Origin: Pseudomonadota bacterium
Lineage (GTDB): Bacteria > Campylobacterota > Campylobacteria > Campylobacterales > Sulfurospirillaceae
Reading direction: 5' to 3'
Length of the DNA stretch: 64,000 nucleotides
NCBI GenBank assembly: GCA_017860615.1
Contig: JAGDMU010000011.1
Span: forward strand, 46,394 to 110,393
The notes below the pieces were generated by a model that saw nothing but the letters and a program-made list of their open reading frames with translations, was not told the origin of the DNA and made no database searches. Of the stretch, positions 62,103-64,000 are shown one piece after another. Numbering within the stretch: the first letter of the stretch is position 1; every line of letters starts with the position of its first letter. The position numbers and the translations under genes are program-made.

Positions 62103-63739
62103 AATGGGGCTTATTACTTTTAACGCTTTCAAATTTTTTATGGGCAGCAGATGCTCAATTTAGTGGTAAGCGTGACTTAAACGTTTCAGCAATCATTATG
62201 TTCGTCCTCTTTGTTGTTGCAACATTAGGCATTACCTACTGGGCGGCTAAAAGAACTAAAACGGCTAAAGATTTTTACACCGCTGGTGGAGGCATTACAG
62301 GGTTCCAGAATGGTCTAGCAATTGCGGGTGATTATATGTCTGCTGCATCATTCCTCGGAATTTCAGGACTGGTTTACCTTAAAGGGTTTGATGGCCTTAT
62401 CTATTCTATAGGCTTCTTAGTCGGTTGGCCGATCATTCTTTTCTTAGTTGCTGAACAGCTTAGAAACTTGGGTAAATATACCTTTAGTGATGTTGCATCG
62501 TACCGTCTACAACAAACACCGATTCGTGTACTAGCCGCCCTTGGTTCATTGGCAACCGTAGCACTTTATTTGATTGCTCAAATGGTTGGCGCGGGTCAGT
62601 TGATCCAGATTTTGTTTGGGCTTGATTATGAGTACGCGGTTATCATGGTTGGTATTTTGATGATTTTATATGTTACTTTTGGTGGCATGTTGGCAACAAC
62701 ATGGGTTCAGATCATCAAAGCGGTTTTACTCCTCTCAGGTGCATCGTTCATGGCGATCATGATTATGTACAAAGTGGGCTTTAGTTTTGAAACACTTTTC
62801 TCTCAAGCGGTTGCTGCAAAGAAAAGCGCTTCTATCATGGCTCCAGGAGGCTTAGTAAGTGACCCAATTTCAGCCATCAGCTTAGGAATTGCCTTGATGT
62901 TTGGAACAGCAGGTCTTCCACATATCTTGATGCGTTTCTTCACCGTAAGCGATGCTAAAGAGGCACGAAAATCTGTCTTTTTTGCAACTGGATTTATAGG
63001 TTATTTTTATATTTTAACTTTTATCATAGGTTTTGGTGCTATCGTATTACTTACAAATGATCCAACATACCTTGATCCTGTTAAAGGTGGTATCATCGGT
63101 GGTGGTAACATGTCTGCAATTCACACGGCACATGCGATTGGTGGAAACTTATTCCTAGGATTTATCTCAGCGGTTGCATTTGCAACGATTTTAGCGGTTG
63201 TTTCTGGTTTGACACTTGCAGGTGCAAGTGCGGTAAGCCATGATCTTTATGCAAATGTTTTTGCAAGAGGTCGTGTGGATGAAATGACAGAGATGAGAGT
63301 TTCTAAGTACTCTACGATTGCTCTTGGTATCGTAGCGATTATTTTAGGCATTGCGTTTGAAAAGCAAAATATCGCGTTCATGGTAGGACTTGCGTTTGCG
63401 ATTGCAGCAAGTGCTAACTTCCCGATTCTTTTCCTCTCAATGTTCTGGAGAAAGCTAACCACTAAAGGCGCAGTTTGGGGCGGTAGCTTAGGACTTTTAA
63501 CAGCGGTTGTGTTGGTTGTTCTTAGTAAAGCGGTTTGGGTAGATGTTTTGGGCAATAAAACAGCGATCTATGCTTACGGTAATCCAGCACTGTTCTCAAT
63601 GACCATCGCTTTTGCAGGCATCTGGCTCTTCTCTTTAATGGATAAGAGTGAAAATGCAGCCAAAGAGATAGCGGCGTATGATCATCAGTACATCAGAAGC
63701 CAAACAGGAATTGGAGCAGAGGGCGCTTCAAGCCACTAA
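62099..63739 (+). CDS. actP: Cation/acetate symporter
   Basis: Sodium/solute symporter fold; [43 protein letters not shown]. Confidence 0.94.
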   Translation: MKWGLLLLTLSNFLWAADAQFSGKRDLNVSAIIMFVLFVVATLGITYWAAKRTKTAKDFYTAGGGITGFQNGLAIAGDYMSAASFLGISGLVYLKGFDGLIYSIGFLVGWPIILFLVAEQLRNLGKYTFSDVASYRLQQTPIRVLAALGSLATVALYLIAQMVGAGQLIQILFGLDYEYAVIMVGILMILYVTFGGMLATTWVQIIKAVLLLSGASFMAIMIMYKVGFSFETLFSQAVAAKKSASIMAPGGLVSDPISAISLGIALMFGTAGLPHILMRFFTVSDAKEARKSVFFATGFIGYFYILTFIIGFGAIVLLTNDPTYLDPVKGGIIGGGNMSAIHTAHAIGGNLFLGFISAVAFATILAVVSGLTLAGASAVSHDLYANVFARGRVDEMTEMRVSKYSTIALGIVAIILGIAFEKQNIAFMVGLAFAIAASANFPILFLSMFWRKLTTKGAVWGGSLGLLTAVVLVVLSKAVWVDVLGNKTAIYAYGNPALFSMTIAFAGIWLFSLMDKSENAAKEIAAYDHQYIRSQTGIGAEGASSH

Positions 63740-63786
63740 AAAACATACGGCTTTTTTTAAAAGAAGCCGTAATGTAACTAAATCTC

Positions 63787-63855
63787 TGCCTCATCAGAGG
63801 CAAGCTTTAGCGCATAGTGCAACGTAGGCTTTTGGGCTTCGCCCAAGAGACGTTA
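63787..63855. repeat. Dispersed intergenic two-hairpin element, copy C
   Basis: GCCTCATCAGAGGC and CTTTTGGGCTTCGCCCAAGAG hairpins; aligns with copy A at 51199. Confidence 0.7.
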
Positions 63856-63886
63856 TAAAATAATTATATGAAAAAGGATAGTAACG

Positions 63887-64000
63887 ATGTCACAACTTTT
63901 TGAACCAAGTAGAGCTTTAAGCAAAGAAGCCAGAATTAAGAACATGTGTGAGTACAAGGAGCTTTGTATCCAAGCAGATGAGGATTTTGAAGGATATTGG
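63887..64000 (+). CDS. acs: Acetyl-CoA synthetase N-terminus, truncated by window end
   Basis: MSQLFEPSRALSKEARIKNMCEYKELCIQADEDFEGYW; downstream of actP. Confidence 0.8.
   Translation, partial: MSQLFEPSRALSKEARIKNMCEYKELCIQADEDFEGYW

Noticed and set aside
1-64000. tRNA, rRNA, CRISPR arrays, prophage, insertion sequences, toxin-antitoxin modules
   Set aside because: No cloverleaf-like sequence, repeat-spacer array, transposase or integrase ORF was seen on reading; absence is by eye only and should be confirmed with tRNAscan-SE, CRISPRCasFinder and ISfinder.

Overview
The window is a contiguous, gene-dense, low-GC chromosomal segment. Protein content and gene order point to a Campylobacterota (Epsilonproteobacteria) genome, probably Sulfurospirillum-like; this is inference, as no database was searched. 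About 63 protein-coding genes are supported, almost all housekeeping: pabB/pabC, pepF, uvrD, truB-csrA-ispE-smpB, clpS-clpA-aat, metK, lnt, yajC-secD-secF, leuS-lptE-(GGDEF)-folC-M23-bactofilin-mfd, argJ, rpmB, rpe-trpF, ppk1, uvrB, two pseudopilins, priA, ispG, dnaB, comEC, glcD, pgbA-like/csd3-like, corA, aguB, feoAB, a CDF transporter, aguA, a two-component system, DUF485-actP and the start of acs. I see no tRNA, rRNA, CRISPR array, prophage or insertion sequence, and no obvious large undescribed system. The most interesting signals are smaller: (1) an overrepresented perfect palindrome TTACATGTAA with 8 exact copies, mostly inside genes; (2) a long structured leader before metK with a 22-codon upstream ORF and repeats that could form alternative hairpins; (3) a TTT-TGA +1 frameshift-prone junction between pabB and pabC domains; (4) a candidate divergent SspB adaptor near smpB/clpS/clpA/aat; (5) a dispersed intergenic element with two hairpins; (6) a ZapB/ZapA-like small gene pair.
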